A DNA stretch of 14,170 nucleotides from CAZTLI01 sp964614375 (GCA_964614375.1 CAZTLI010000091.1:1-14170); one strand, 5' to 3'; shown: positions 1-7,762, counted from the stretch's first letter. The notes: a model not told the origin generated them from the sequence alone. Translations and numbers: made by a program.

Positions 1-1
1 T

Positions 2-2191
2 TTTTCCATGCGCTACAGCCTTGTCGATGGTCAGGGCAACTACGGCAGTATCTACGGCGATAACGCAGCAGCCATGCGCTATACCGAAGCGCGGATGGCG
101 GAAATCGGCGAAGAGATGCTGGTGGACATTGGCAAAGAGACTGTTGACTTCGTTGATAATTTCGATGGCAGCCTGACCGAACCATCCGTCCTACCTGCTA
201 GTTACCCCAATTTGTTGGTCAATGGGGCGTCCGGCATCGCGGTGGGTATGTCTACAAGCGTGCCGCCACATAATCTCGGCGAAGTTTGCGATGCGCTGAT
301 TTACATGATTGAACACTGGAGCAAACTGGATGACATCACCGTTCAAGACGTGATGCGTTTCATCAAAGGCCCGGACTTCCCCACTGGTGGCCTCGTCTAT
401 CGGCACGGCGATGGCGCTGAAGATGGCGATGACTCTTTAGTCGGTGCCTATGCTACCGGGCGCGGGAAAGTCATCGTCCGTGCGAAAGCGCATATCGAAG
501 ACATGGGTCGCGGCAAGTCGCGAATCATCATCAGCGAGGTGCCCTATCAAGTCAACCTCACGTCCCTGATTGAACGCATTGCCACCCTCGCCCGCAACGG
601 TAAAATCGAAGGGCTTGCTGACCTGCGCGATGAGTCCGATAGACAGGGTTTGCGGTTGGTCATTGAATTACAGCGCGGGGTAGACCCTGCGCCTGTGCTG
701 GCGGAACTCTTCCGGCAAACACAATTGCAAGAGACGTTTAGCATCATCATGCTGGCGCTGGTCGATAACGAACCGCGCATTCTAAGCCTTAAACAGGCGC
801 TCAAAGTCTATCTTGACCATCGGCAGGAGGTCGTCAAACGCCGCAGTGAATATGACCTCGCACGGGCACAGGAACGCGCACATATCCTTGAAGGCTTGCT
901 TAAGGCGCTGGACAATTTGGATCAGGTCATTCAACTCATCCGCAAATCGCGCACACCAGATACAGCAAAAGATAACCTGATGAAAACCCTGAAAATCAGT
1001 GAAATTCAGGCACGCGCTATCCTCGACATGCCGCTGCGTCGTTTAGCAGCGTTGGAAGCCAAGAAAATTGATGATGAGTACAAAGAAAAAGTCAAGCTCA
1101 TCAAATATCTGGAAGGACTATTAAAAAGTCCGAAGAAAATGCGTGAAGTCGTCGCGGAAGAACTGACACTTATCAAACAAGCCTATGGCGATGCCCGTCG
1201 AACTATCGTCACTGACAGCACCGCCACAACCAGCGCGCTCAGTATTGAAGACCTGCTCATACCTGAAGAAAACACATGGGTGACGATTACACTGGAAGGC
1301 AAAGTAGGGCGCAGTTACGACGAATCTGTGCCCAAAATCACCGCAACGATGAAAGACCCACCGCGATTTATTGTGCAAAGCACCACCGGGCAAACACTCT
1401 ACTTATTCACCGCTAACGGCATGTGTGCCACCGTACCGGTACAGCAGATTAATCAGGTCGAAGAACCTTCGGACGGCCTGTCCTTTACAGATATTGCCCC
1501 CCTCAAAGCAACGGATGCGCTTGTCGCCGCACTTAGCCTGCCAACCAATCTCCATACCGGGTATTTGTTCCTGACAACGACAGACGCGCAAGTCAAGCGG
1601 ATACGTCTTGAAGACTTACCCGGCATGAAGTCCGATGCGTTCACGGTGATGAATGTGGGCAAGGATGCCAAACTCGGTTGGGTGCATCTCACCACGGGCG
1701 AAGACCACATGCTGTTGACAACCTCACAGGCACAGGCCATCTGTTTCAAGGAAGATGATGTGCGTCCAACCGGCTTACCCGCCGGAGGAATGCGTGGTAT
1801 TAAATTGCTGGGTCAGCGTGATCGGGTTGTGGATGCGAGCATCGCTATCCCCAACCAGTATGTGTGGTGCATAACCGATGATGGCGTAGCAAAAGTATCG
1901 CCTGTTTCCGATTACCCTGTGCAGGGACGCGCGGGGCAAGGTGTCATTACGATGCGGCTGCCAAGTGATAGCAGTGAGTTAGCCGCCGCTGTGGTAGGGC
2001 GGCTTGAAGACAACATCGTCGTCCTCACCAGCAAAGGCAAAGCCAAATACATGCGTATCAGCCGCGCACCTCGTATACAGCGCGGACGTGCCGGCGGCGA
2101 TTACATCACATCACTCGGGCCAAACGAAATTATTGCGGGTGTCGTCACGTTCCAAGAAGTGATTGTCGCGCCAGAACCTGTCACAGAGTAA
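2..2191 (+). CDS. gyrA: DNA gyrase subunit A (type IIA topoisomerase A subunit), 5'-truncated
   Basis: A subunit of a type IIA topoisomerase, which cuts and rejoins both DNA strands through an active-site tyrosine. The frame is open to the left edge, reading F-S before the first Met at 8, so that Met is internal; by comparison with E. coli GyrA (Tyr122) about 95-100 N-terminal residues are missing. Numbering from the Met at 8, AAAMRYTE (residues 20-27) carries the catalytic Tyr25 (codon 80-82). VDFVDNFDG, NLLVNGASGIAVGM and PPHN follow, then GPDFPTGG and the coiled-coil region with AILDMPLRRL. The C-terminal beta-pinwheel runs from about 405 to 727. The core is GyrA-like rather than ParC-like (VDFVDN, NLLVNG). 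The canonical GyrA box QRRGGKG is absent from the first blade; a degenerate QGRAGQG (1922-1942) and a QRGRAGG occur in late blades. The product could therefore be a gyrase paralogue or act more like topoisomerase IV. The family call is certain; the gyrase/topo IV choice is not. Confidence 0.95.
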   Translation, partial: FSMRYSLVDGQGNYGSIYGDNAAAMRYTEARMAEIGEEMLVDIGKETVDFVDNFDGSLTEPSVLPASYPNLLVNGASGIAVGMSTSVPPHNLGEVCDALIYMIEHWSKLDDITVQDVMRFIKGPDFPTGGLVYRHGDGAEDGDDSLVGAYATGRGKVIVRAKAHIEDMGRGKSRIIISEVPYQVNLTSLIERIATLARNGKIEGLADLRDESDRQGLRLVIELQRGVDPAPVLAELFRQTQLQETFSIIMLALVDNEPRILSLKQALKVYLDHRQEVVKRRSEYDLARAQERAHILEGLLKALDNLDQVIQLIRKSRTPDTAKDNLMKTLKISEIQARAILDMPLRRLAALEAKKIDDEYKEKVKLIKYLEGLLKSPKKMREVVAEELTLIKQAYGDARRTIVTDSTATTSALSIEDLLIPEENTWVTITLEGKVGRSYDESVPKITATMKDPPRFIVQSTTGQTLYLFTANGMCATVPVQQINQVEEPSDGLSFTDIAPLKATDALVAALSLPTNLHTGYLFLTTTDAQVKRIRLEDLPGMKSDAFTVMNVGKDAKLGWVHLTTGEDHMLLTTSQAQAICFKEDDVRPTGLPAGGMRGIKLLGQRDRVVDASIAIPNQYVWCITDDGVAKVSPVSDYPVQGRAGQGVITMRLPSDSSELAAAVVGRLEDNIVVLTSKGKAKYMRISRAPRIQRGRAGGDYITSLGPNEIIAGVVTFQEVIVAPEPVTE

Positions 2192-2226
2192 GCAGGTGAT
2201 GGCCCTGTGAGCAAGCTACCTGCTCA
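2182..2226. other. Overlapping, mutually exclusive inverted repeats at the gyrA stop
   Basis: Three short inverted repeats interlock here: CACAG (2182-2186) with CTGTG (2205-2209); AGCAGGT (2191-2197) with ACCTGCT (2218-2224); and TGAGCA (2208-2213) with TGCTCA (2221-2226). They cannot all form together. No T-tract follows, so this does not look like an intrinsic terminator. It may be a 3'-end structure of the gyrA transcript or chance. The first arm overlaps the end of gyrA. Confidence 0.3.
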
Positions 2227-2235
2227 TTTCCCAAA

Positions 2236-2271
2236 ACCATTCAGTACCGCTGGGTGGTGTTTGATTTTGTT
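2236..2271 (+). terminator. Intrinsic terminator of gyrA
   Basis: The arms ACCATTCAG (2236-2244) and CTGGGTGGT (2250-2258) form a 9-pair stem with a 5-base loop, including two G-U wobbles, followed by the T-rich GTTTGATTTTGTT. The wobbles pair only in the + strand RNA; in the opposite transcript they would be A-C mismatches, so the element is directed at gyrA, whose stop is 44 bases upstream. I see no comparable terminator for the convergent regulator gene in this gap. Confidence 0.65.
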
Positions 2272-2289
2272 GATAGGCAGATGCCGATA

Positions 2290-3465
2290 TTAATGGCGTT
2301 TAGTCTCTTGAATCGCTGCCATCAGCTTTTTCAGGGCTTCAGAAGGCGCAATTTTAAGCGTATCGTTCAAACGGCGCTCAAAATGTTCATAGACGCTGAG
2401 CGCATCCTGATATTTAGCCTGATGCTGGTATATTTGCATGGCCCCCGTTATAACATCATCGCGCAATTCCTGGGTTGCAATTGCCTGAATATACCGCCCT
2501 AATGCGGCATCCCAATTCCGTGCGCTATGATACCCTTTTGCCAATCCTGCCAGTGCCTCACTTTTCAACTGCCGCAGTTGCCCGCGCCGTTGCACCACCC
2601 ATTCCATGTCCATGCCCATCAGAAAATCGCTCCGATAAAGCCAAATCGCGCGCAAAAGCAGTTCCTGCATCAAATCCTGTTCGACCACGGCACTATTCTG
2701 GATCGTCTCGACAAATTGAACGACATCATAAATGAGTTCAATATCAGGTGAGATACGATAAAATCCTGAAGAATAGGTGGTTAATGACACGCCCAGAATC
2801 TCGCTCACTTTGCGCTTGGTGACATGAAAGACGTTAGTCGCTTCATGCTTAGTTAAAGTAGGCCAAAATGTTTGGAAGATGTCATCACGAGTTGCCATCC
2901 CCTTATCCACCAGATAATAGAACAGCGCACGCGGTAATTGTCCATCCCATGTATCAATCAGTTGCCCGTTCACCAGGACACGACCTAATCCAAAGGCATG
3001 TACCTCTAACAAGGTGTGATCGACGGCGCGCGATGCATAATCTGGTAGGATTAAAGCATCATCAGCGGGTAAATAGCGGGTCAGCTTGCGTAAATTCAGG
3101 TTGGTCTGGGTACAGGTCGGAACCGTGCGTGTAAACAACGCAATTTTGCTATTTTGATACGCTCCCAAATAATCCAGGAGCAATGCTTCCAAAGATTGAT
3201 CATCGACCTGATCGGCGTCATCTATGAGCAGCATCGCAGGCGCTGTTTTCAGACCCGCAAGTTGAGCCTTTACTTGTTCAGAAGGGGAACCCTGCTGGTT
3301 ATCGTTATGAATACCAGGGCACCAATAATGCACATTTGGCGTTTCCCAAAATAGCGAGAATAATTGACGGCGCTGCCTATAGTTGGGGTGAAGGATTATG
3401 ATCCGAGAATGGGTGGTAATCTCCCGAAATTGTTCATTAATAAGCGATGAAATGGGATTAACCAT
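2290..3465 (-). CDS. BTAD-family transcriptional regulator with P-loop-less STAND-like N-terminus
   Basis: A 391-residue predicted DNA-binding regulator. Residues about 20-135 look like the core of a MalT/STAND-type NTPase: a first strand RIIILHP (21-27), a Walker-B-like MLLIDDAD (78-85) and a following strand ending in FTR (111-113), but no GxxxxGK[ST] where the Walker A should be. Residues about 152-240 form an OmpR-like winged helix (FGLGRVLVNGQ, probable recognition helix about 207-225, GFYRIS wing). Residues about 245-388 are helical, TPR-like repeats typical of the bacterial transcriptional activator domain (BTAD). In classical SARP/AfsR proteins the NTPase follows the BTAD; here the order is reversed. 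The ATG at 3465 has a weak upstream GGAAG. A sigma70-like promoter sits in the gap between it and rel. Its target is unknown; proximity to rel does not prove a stringent-response role. The gene runs convergent to gyrA. Confidence 0.85.
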   Translation of the reverse strand: MVNPISSLINEQFREITTHSRIIILHPNYRQRRQLFSLFWETPNVHYWCPGIHNDNQQGSPSEQVKAQLAGLKTAPAMLLIDDADQVDDQSLEALLLDYLGAYQNSKIALFTRTVPTCTQTNLNLRKLTRYLPADDALILPDYASRAVDHTLLEVHAFGLGRVLVNGQLIDTWDGQLPRALFYYLVDKGMATRDDIFQTFWPTLTKHEATNVFHVTKRKVSEILGVSLTTYSSGFYRISPDIELIYDVVQFVETIQNSAVVEQDLMQELLLRAIWLYRSDFLMGMDMEWVVQRRGQLRQLKSEALAGLAKGYHSARNWDAALGRYIQAIATQELRDDVITGAMQIYQHQAKYQDALSVYEHFERRLNDTLKIAPSEALKKLMAAIQETKRH

Positions 3466-3518
3466 GCTACTTCCAGCTCATGCACTAATACAAATCGATA
3501 AAAACGTAAGAGTTTGCA

Positions 3519-3547
3519 TTTATAGCGCATTTAGGGGAAATTTTCAA
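3519..3547 (-). promoter_or_regulatory. Sigma70-type promoter of the BTAD regulator gene
   Basis: On the - strand, TTGAAA (3547-3542) is followed after exactly 17 bases by TATAAA (3524-3519), each matching its consensus at five of six positions. Predicted transcription starts near 3512, giving a leader of about 45 bases before the ATG at 3465. It lies just behind the rel stop (3572), so the regulator can be expressed independently of rel. I see no clear terminator for rel in this 106-base gap. Confidence 0.6.
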
Positions 3548-3571
3548 TCTTTTATGCAGGTTGTAATAGAT

Positions 3572-5785
3572 TTATGTCATATTTCGACGGCGGGCTTCAA
3601 CCACACTTGGTATACACTCTAGTTTAGTCAGGATTCTTGTTAGCTGCTTATCGTTATTAATATCCATAATCAAATACAACGTCGCAATATGCTGCCGTGT
3701 ACTGACGCGCACATCGGAAATGTTCACCTGTTCGTCCGCAATCATGGCACTAATGTCGCGCATCAGCCCTTCACGATCATAGGCAATAATTTCAATCGGG
3801 ACAGAATAACGCTGTTCCTGTGGAACACCGCCCCAACTGACATCAATTAATCGTTCAGGTTCGTTCATAGCCAGTATATTGGCACAATCTGCCCGATGTA
3901 CGGTCACACCACGTCCACGAGTGATGTAGCCGATGATGTCATCACCAGCCATCGGACGACAACACTTCGCAACGCTCACAAGCATCCCGCCTGCGCCTTG
4001 AATCATCACACTATTGGCCGTGGCCTCTATCGCGAGGGAGGGCTTCCGTGGTTTGAGCAGGTTGGCTTGTTCTTCTTCCTTCTGTTTGCGGCGCTCCTCT
4101 TCGAGGATACGATTGAAGATTTGCGAACTGGTAATATCACCTGCGCCAACGCCTGCCAGAAAATCTTCCGTGTGTCCATATTCAAATAGATTGGCAACCG
4201 CGTCAAAAGTCATCTTATCCAACAAGCCCAAACGCTTCAGTTCTCGTTCGAGCGCGTCACGCCCGAGCATGATGTGTTTTTCGCGATTTTGCTTGCGGAA
4301 CCAATGTTTAATCTTCGAGCGTGCGCGCGCGGTCTTCACATATCCAAGGTCGTAATTCAACCAATCCATACTCGGACCACCGCGCTTCGAGGTCAAAATC
4401 TCGACTTGATCGCCCGTTTTGAGATGATAGTTCAACGATACCAGCCGCCCATGAACCTTCGCACCACGACAACGATGCCCGATTTCTGTATGAATATGAT
4501 AAGCAAAATCGACAGGGGTCGCGCCAACCGGAAGGTCGATAACGTCGCCGTTGGGGGTAAAGGCATAAACGCGGTCTTCAAAGACCTCCGTTTTCATGGT
4601 GTCGATGAACGCCTCTGCATCGTCACGCACTTCTGGCCCAAATTCCATCAATAGACGGAGATAAGCCACACGCTCTTCAAATGCCTTATCATGTGCATTC
4701 GACTTTCCCTCTTTATAACGCCAATGTGCAGCAATACCATACTCGGCATCTTCGTGCATTTCCCATGTGCGAATCTGGACTTCTACCGTTTTGCCATTGT
4801 TATCTAAGACCGCTGTATGCAAACTGCGATAGAAATTATCTTTAGGCGCGGCAATATAGTCATCAAATTCACCGGGAATAGGACGCCACAAGTTATGGAC
4901 AACGCCCAACGCCAGATAACATTGCCAATCATATTCCACGATGACCCGTATCGCCCGGACATCATAAATTTGATCGAACTGTACATCTTTGCGATTCATC
5001 TTGCGATAGATGCTGTAATTGTGCTTTGGACGTGCAGTGATGGTCGCATCCGTAATCCCATTGGCCTCCAACTGTTCGCGCAGACGATTGGCAATCTTCT
5101 GCATATAGTCCTCACGCCCTGCCCCACGCTCCTCAAGATGGGTTGCGATCTGTTTGTATGCGTCAGGATACATATAGCGAAACGACAAATCCTCTAGCTC
5201 CGACTTCATCTTCCAGATACCAAGACGATTGGCCAGGGGCGCAAAAATCTCGAGGGTTTCTTTTGCAGTACGGGCCTGCTTTTCTGGCGGCATGTAGCCT
5301 AGCGTTCGCATATTGTGCAAACGGTCGGCCAGTTTGATAAGGACAACCCGTATATCATCACCCATTGTCAACATCATTTTACGAAAATACTCGTGCTCAC
5401 GATTGACGTTGCTGCTGCGCCGTGAATTGTCCTTATCCACATTCAGGGGCAATTTCGTGAGTTTCGTCACACCATCAACCAGTTTCGAAATGGTACTGCC
5501 AAATTCCTCTCGCAATTCCTCTACCGTGACCGTGGTGTCTTCAATGACATCGTGCATTAAGGCCGCCGCAATAGCTTCCGCATCCAGTTTCAGTTCAGAC
5601 AATATACTCGCCACAGCGTAACAATGCGTAAAGTAAGGTTCACCCGATTTACGTACCTGTCCGTGATGGGCGCTTTCGGCCTTATGATAGGCGCGTTCAA
5701 TCAATGACCGATCTTGAGGCGATAGATCAGGCAAATTCTTAAACAATGTTTCGATTGATGAGGTTGTTTTCGCAGGCGATGCCAT
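3572..5785 (-). CDS. rel: RelA/SpoT-family (p)ppGpp synthetase/hydrolase (long RSH)
   Basis: Makes, and probably also degrades, the alarmone (p)ppGpp of the stringent response; acts in the cytoplasm with the ribosome. It has 737 residues from the ATG at 5785. An in-frame TTG at 5806 would add seven residues, but has no visible ribosome binding site; GGA lies about 10 bases before the ATG. The HD hydrolase site is intact: YFTH (His54), HDVIEDT (from His78) and ADRLHNMRT (Asp154). The synthetase shows YDVRAIRVIV, EFDD (306-309), NFYRSLHT (317-324), EVQIRT (335-340) and HEDAEYGIAAHW. The TGS domain is about 401-463. A Cys-rich segment follows with CC (608-609), His630 and Cys634, then a C-terminal ACT domain (about 661-737). 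EFDD is typical of synthetase-only RelA, while bifunctional enzymes usually have RxKD, so the signature is mixed. NFYRSLHT replaces the usual Gly of NGYxSLHT. Divergent from moeA. Confidence 0.95.
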   Translation of the reverse strand: MASPAKTTSSIETLFKNLPDLSPQDRSLIERAYHKAESAHHGQVRKSGEPYFTHCYAVASILSELKLDAEAIAAALMHDVIEDTTVTVEELREEFGSTISKLVDGVTKLTKLPLNVDKDNSRRSSNVNREHEYFRKMMLTMGDDIRVVLIKLADRLHNMRTLGYMPPEKQARTAKETLEIFAPLANRLGIWKMKSELEDLSFRYMYPDAYKQIATHLEERGAGREDYMQKIANRLREQLEANGITDATITARPKHNYSIYRKMNRKDVQFDQIYDVRAIRVIVEYDWQCYLALGVVHNLWRPIPGEFDDYIAAPKDNFYRSLHTAVLDNNGKTVEVQIRTWEMHEDAEYGIAAHWRYKEGKSNAHDKAFEERVAYLRLLMEFGPEVRDDAEAFIDTMKTEVFEDRVYAFTPNGDVIDLPVGATPVDFAYHIHTEIGHRCRGAKVHGRLVSLNYHLKTGDQVEILTSKRGGPSMDWLNYDLGYVKTARARSKIKHWFRKQNREKHIMLGRDALERELKRLGLLDKMTFDAVANLFEYGHTEDFLAGVGAGDITSSQIFNRILEEERRKQKEEEQANLLKPRKPSLAIEATANSVMIQGAGGMLVSVAKCCRPMAGDDIIGYITRGRGVTVHRADCANILAMNEPERLIDVSWGGVPQEQRYSVPIEIIAYDREGLMRDISAMIADEQVNISDVRVSTRQHIATLYLIMDINNDKQLTRILTKLECIPSVVEARRRNMT

Positions 5786-5863
5786 ATCAATATGTCCGGG
5801 ATGCAATCATCGTTAACCATAGATTTTACACTATTTTTGCATGATTACTGCTAGAGGGCGAAC

Positions 5864-5881
5864 TCACATGACATCCTGTGA
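5864..5881. promoter_or_regulatory. Inverted repeat TCACA-N8-TGTGA in the rel/moeA divergent region
   Basis: A 5-base perfect inverted repeat with an 8-base spacer lies about 30 bases before the -10 element of moeA and about 80 bases before the rel start. Its position in a divergent promoter region fits an operator, but an arm of five bases can easily occur by chance and I recognise no matching regulator. The rest of the 5786-5911 gap shows no convincing rel promoter. Confidence 0.25.
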
Positions 5882-5911
5882 TATTGGACACGGAAATTTC
5901 CAGCGATAGTG

Positions 5912-5920
5912 TGCTATAAT
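5912..5920 (+). promoter_or_regulatory. Extended -10 promoter of moeA-VKOR operon
   Basis: TGCTATAAT is a perfect extended -10 element (TGnTATAAT). No good -35 lies at the right distance, which is common for extended -10 promoters; TTGGAC at 5884 is too far upstream. Transcription would start near 5927. It lies inside the longest possible moeA frame (GTG at 5909) and so argues that translation begins downstream. Confidence 0.55.
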
Positions 5921-5959
5921 CTGGCGCTGACTATCAACGAAGTGGGATGGAAAGACCCT

Positions 5960-7210
5960 TTGACAGACCTGCTAAATGTTGACCTTGCCATAGAACGTAT
6001 CCTGAGCCAAATAACACCCCTCGCTGCCGAATCCATTCCGTTAGAGCAATCCCTTAATCGGATTTTGGCTGACGCTATTATCGCGAATGTTAATTTGCCG
6101 CCGTTCGCCAATTCTGCGATGGACGGTTTCGCTGTACAGGCACAAGATACCGCAGCAGCCACACCTAAGACACCCGTCCCATTGCGTGTTGTGATGGATA
6201 TTCCGGCTGGCTATGCGCCGCAACGACCCATCTACGCGGGTGAAGCCGCCCGAATTATGACGGGCGCGCCGATACCCGACGGAGCAGATGCGGTCGTTCC
6301 TGTCGAGCAGACAGATAGCGATTGGTCAAATCAGCAGAGTGCGCCATTGCCAGAATACGTTCACATCTATAGCAGCGCACAACCCAACGACAACATCCGT
6401 CCAATCGGCGAAAATATTCAACCTGGTCAAACAGTCATTAACAAAGGCATACGTATAGGCGCGGCAGAAATGGGTATGTTAGCGGCGCTAGGTTGTGCCA
6501 ACGTCACTGTTTTTCGTCAACCGCGCATCGTAATATTGAGCACAGGCGACGAATTGGTGGGAGTAAATGACCCGCTAAAACCCGGTCAAATTCGGGACGT
6601 AAACGGGTATACACTAACCGCCCTCGTCCGCAATGCGGGCAGCATTCCGATACGCTTGCCCATTGCGCGCGATAATCTCGATGCCGTCCGAAAACTATTT
6701 CATGATGCACTTGCACAGCAGCCGGATATGATCGTCAGTTCGGCGGGCGTATCCGTCGGCGCAGCAGATATGATTCGGACAGTATTGGACGAACTCGGTG
6801 AAGTCCGCTTCTGGCGCATAAACATTCGTCCGGGCAAACCGCTAGCCTTTGGTCATGTGCAGGGTGTGCCCTTCTTTGGATTACCGGGCAATCCGGTTTC
6901 TGCGATGGTGACCTTTGAGGTACTGGTGCGGCCTGCTATCAACCAGATGGCAAATAACCAGGATTCGTCAAAAATCATCGAAGCGGTGACCGATGAAGAC
7001 ATCACATCGGATGGTCGGCGCAGCTACTTACGGGTTACGCTTGATACCCGCAATGGTAAAGCAATTGCACGTCTCACCGGCACACAAAGTTCGGGCGCGC
7101 TCGTTTCGATGGTGCTGGCAGATGGTCTATTGATTGTCCCGGAAGATGTTCAGCATGTTCCAGCAGGCAGTGAATTACCTGTTTTGCTATTAAAAACCTC
7201 ACAACTATAG
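5960..7210 (+). CDS. moeA: Molybdopterin molybdenumtransferase MoeA
   Basis: Inserts molybdate into adenylylated molybdopterin, the last step of molybdenum cofactor synthesis, in the cytoplasm. It is 416 residues from the TTG at 5960, close to E. coli MoeA (411). Visible motifs in order: NSAMDGFAV (51-59), RIMTGAPIPDGADAVVPVEQ (98-117), IRPIGENIQPGQ (146-157), the MogA-like domain with VILSTGDEL (191-199), GQIRDVNGY (209-217), SSAGVSVGAAD (260-270; the usual SGG is SAG here), RPGKP (290-294) and FFGLPGNPVSA (305-315), then a C-terminal beta domain with RRSYLRV. The frame is open back to a GTG at 5909, but the -10 element at 5912-5920 and the family's usual N-terminus favour the TTG at 5960 (weak purine-rich GGATGGAAAG upstream) or the GTG at 5942. 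No other Mo-cofactor genes are in view. It is followed after 8 bases by the VKOR gene, so the two are probably one transcript. Confidence 0.93.
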   Translation: MTDLLNVDLAIERILSQITPLAAESIPLEQSLNRILADAIIANVNLPPFANSAMDGFAVQAQDTAAATPKTPVPLRVVMDIPAGYAPQRPIYAGEAARIMTGAPIPDGADAVVPVEQTDSDWSNQQSAPLPEYVHIYSSAQPNDNIRPIGENIQPGQTVINKGIRIGAAEMGMLAALGCANVTVFRQPRIVILSTGDELVGVNDPLKPGQIRDVNGYTLTALVRNAGSIPIRLPIARDNLDAVRKLFHDALAQQPDMIVSSAGVSVGAADMIRTVLDELGEVRFWRINIRPGKPLAFGHVQGVPFFGLPGNPVSAMVTFEVLVRPAINQMANNQDSSKIIEAVTDEDITSDGRRSYLRVTLDTRNGKAIARLTGTQSSGALVSMVLADGLLIVPEDVQHVPAGSELPVLLLKTSQL

Positions 7211-7218
7211 GAATGGTC

Positions 7219-7710
7219 ATGACAACGGATGTACAGGTAGACAACAGCGCAAAATCAAACCGCCAACTACGCAATCTCCTGACATTACACAACTTCAGTT
7301 TAGTGTTAATCGTTGTAGGATTGCTTATTAGTGGTTATCTGAGCTATACAGAACTTTTCCAGACCGAAGTGCAGTGCGTAGAGAACGCAGGTTTTGATTG
7401 CAGTGCAGTTCAGAGCAGCAATTACTCGAAGTTAGCGGGCATACCGGTGGCCTATCTGGGGTTTGGCACATATTTGCTATTGGGCGCATTATTGCTATTC
7501 CAAAATCGTATTGAAATCCTGCGGAGTTATGGTCTGGTCCTCTTTTTTGGGATAACGGTATTTGCTTTCTTATTTTCAATGTGGTTGGTGTATGTGCAAG
7601 CCGTCCTCATTGCAAATTTCTGTATCTGGTGTCTGGGGCACGAAGTCACAATAACGATACTTTTTATCATTACAGGGATACGTCTGTGGCAGGCGCTGCA
7701 AGAGGAATAA
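7219..7710 (+). CDS. Vitamin K epoxide reductase (VKOR) family membrane protein
   Basis: An integral membrane quinone-dependent oxidoreductase that in bacteria re-oxidises a thioredoxin-like partner and so drives disulfide formation outside the membrane. It has 163 residues from the ATG at 7219, preceded by AGGA (7209-7212) with 6-base spacing; an ATG at 7213 is too close to that site. Hydrophobic segments lie near 26-43, 77-95, 103-128 and 138-155. The four family cysteines are present: loop Cys53 and Cys61 (8 apart, as in human VKOR C43/C51), and the active-site C-x-x-C at Cys135/Cys138 in FCIWCLG. Ser66 fits the conserved Ser/Thr of the quinone site, followed by AGIPVAYLG. There is no fused thioredoxin domain, so its partner must be encoded elsewhere. 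Its stop codon runs into the A-tract of the downstream hairpin. The link to moeA is probably shared transcription rather than shared pathway. Confidence 0.9.
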   Translation: MTTDVQVDNSAKSNRQLRNLLTLHNFSLVLIVVGLLISGYLSYTELFQTEVQCVENAGFDCSAVQSSNYSKLAGIPVAYLGFGTYLLLGALLLFQNRIEILRSYGLVLFFGITVFAFLFSMWLVYVQAVLIANFCIWCLGHEVTITILFIITGIRLWQALQEE

Positions 7711-7745
7711 AAAAAGCCTGCAATACTCAGACAGGCTTCTATTTC
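7709..7745. terminator. Bidirectional intrinsic terminator between VKOR and S1 genes
   Basis: The arms AAGCCTG (7714-7720) and CAGGCTT (7732-7738) form a 7-pair stem with an 11-base loop. On the - strand the stem is followed by a run of T (the complement of the A-run at 7709-7713), making a good terminator for the S1 gene, whose stop is about 25 bases away. On the + strand the tail is the weaker CTATTTC, so it can also stop the moeA-VKOR transcript. Confidence 0.75.
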
Positions 7746-7762
7746 GTCATATATCGATTGGG

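Noticed and set aside
4014..5197. Several + strand open frames of 97-126 codons inside rel
   Set aside because: They lie antisense to a well-conserved enzyme, have no recognisable domain and no ribosome binding site of note; opposite-strand frames of this size are expected in such genes.
5884..5920. TTGGAC as a -35 for the moeA -10 element
   Set aside because: The spacing to TATAAT is about 25 bases, far from 17; the extended -10 alone is the better reading.
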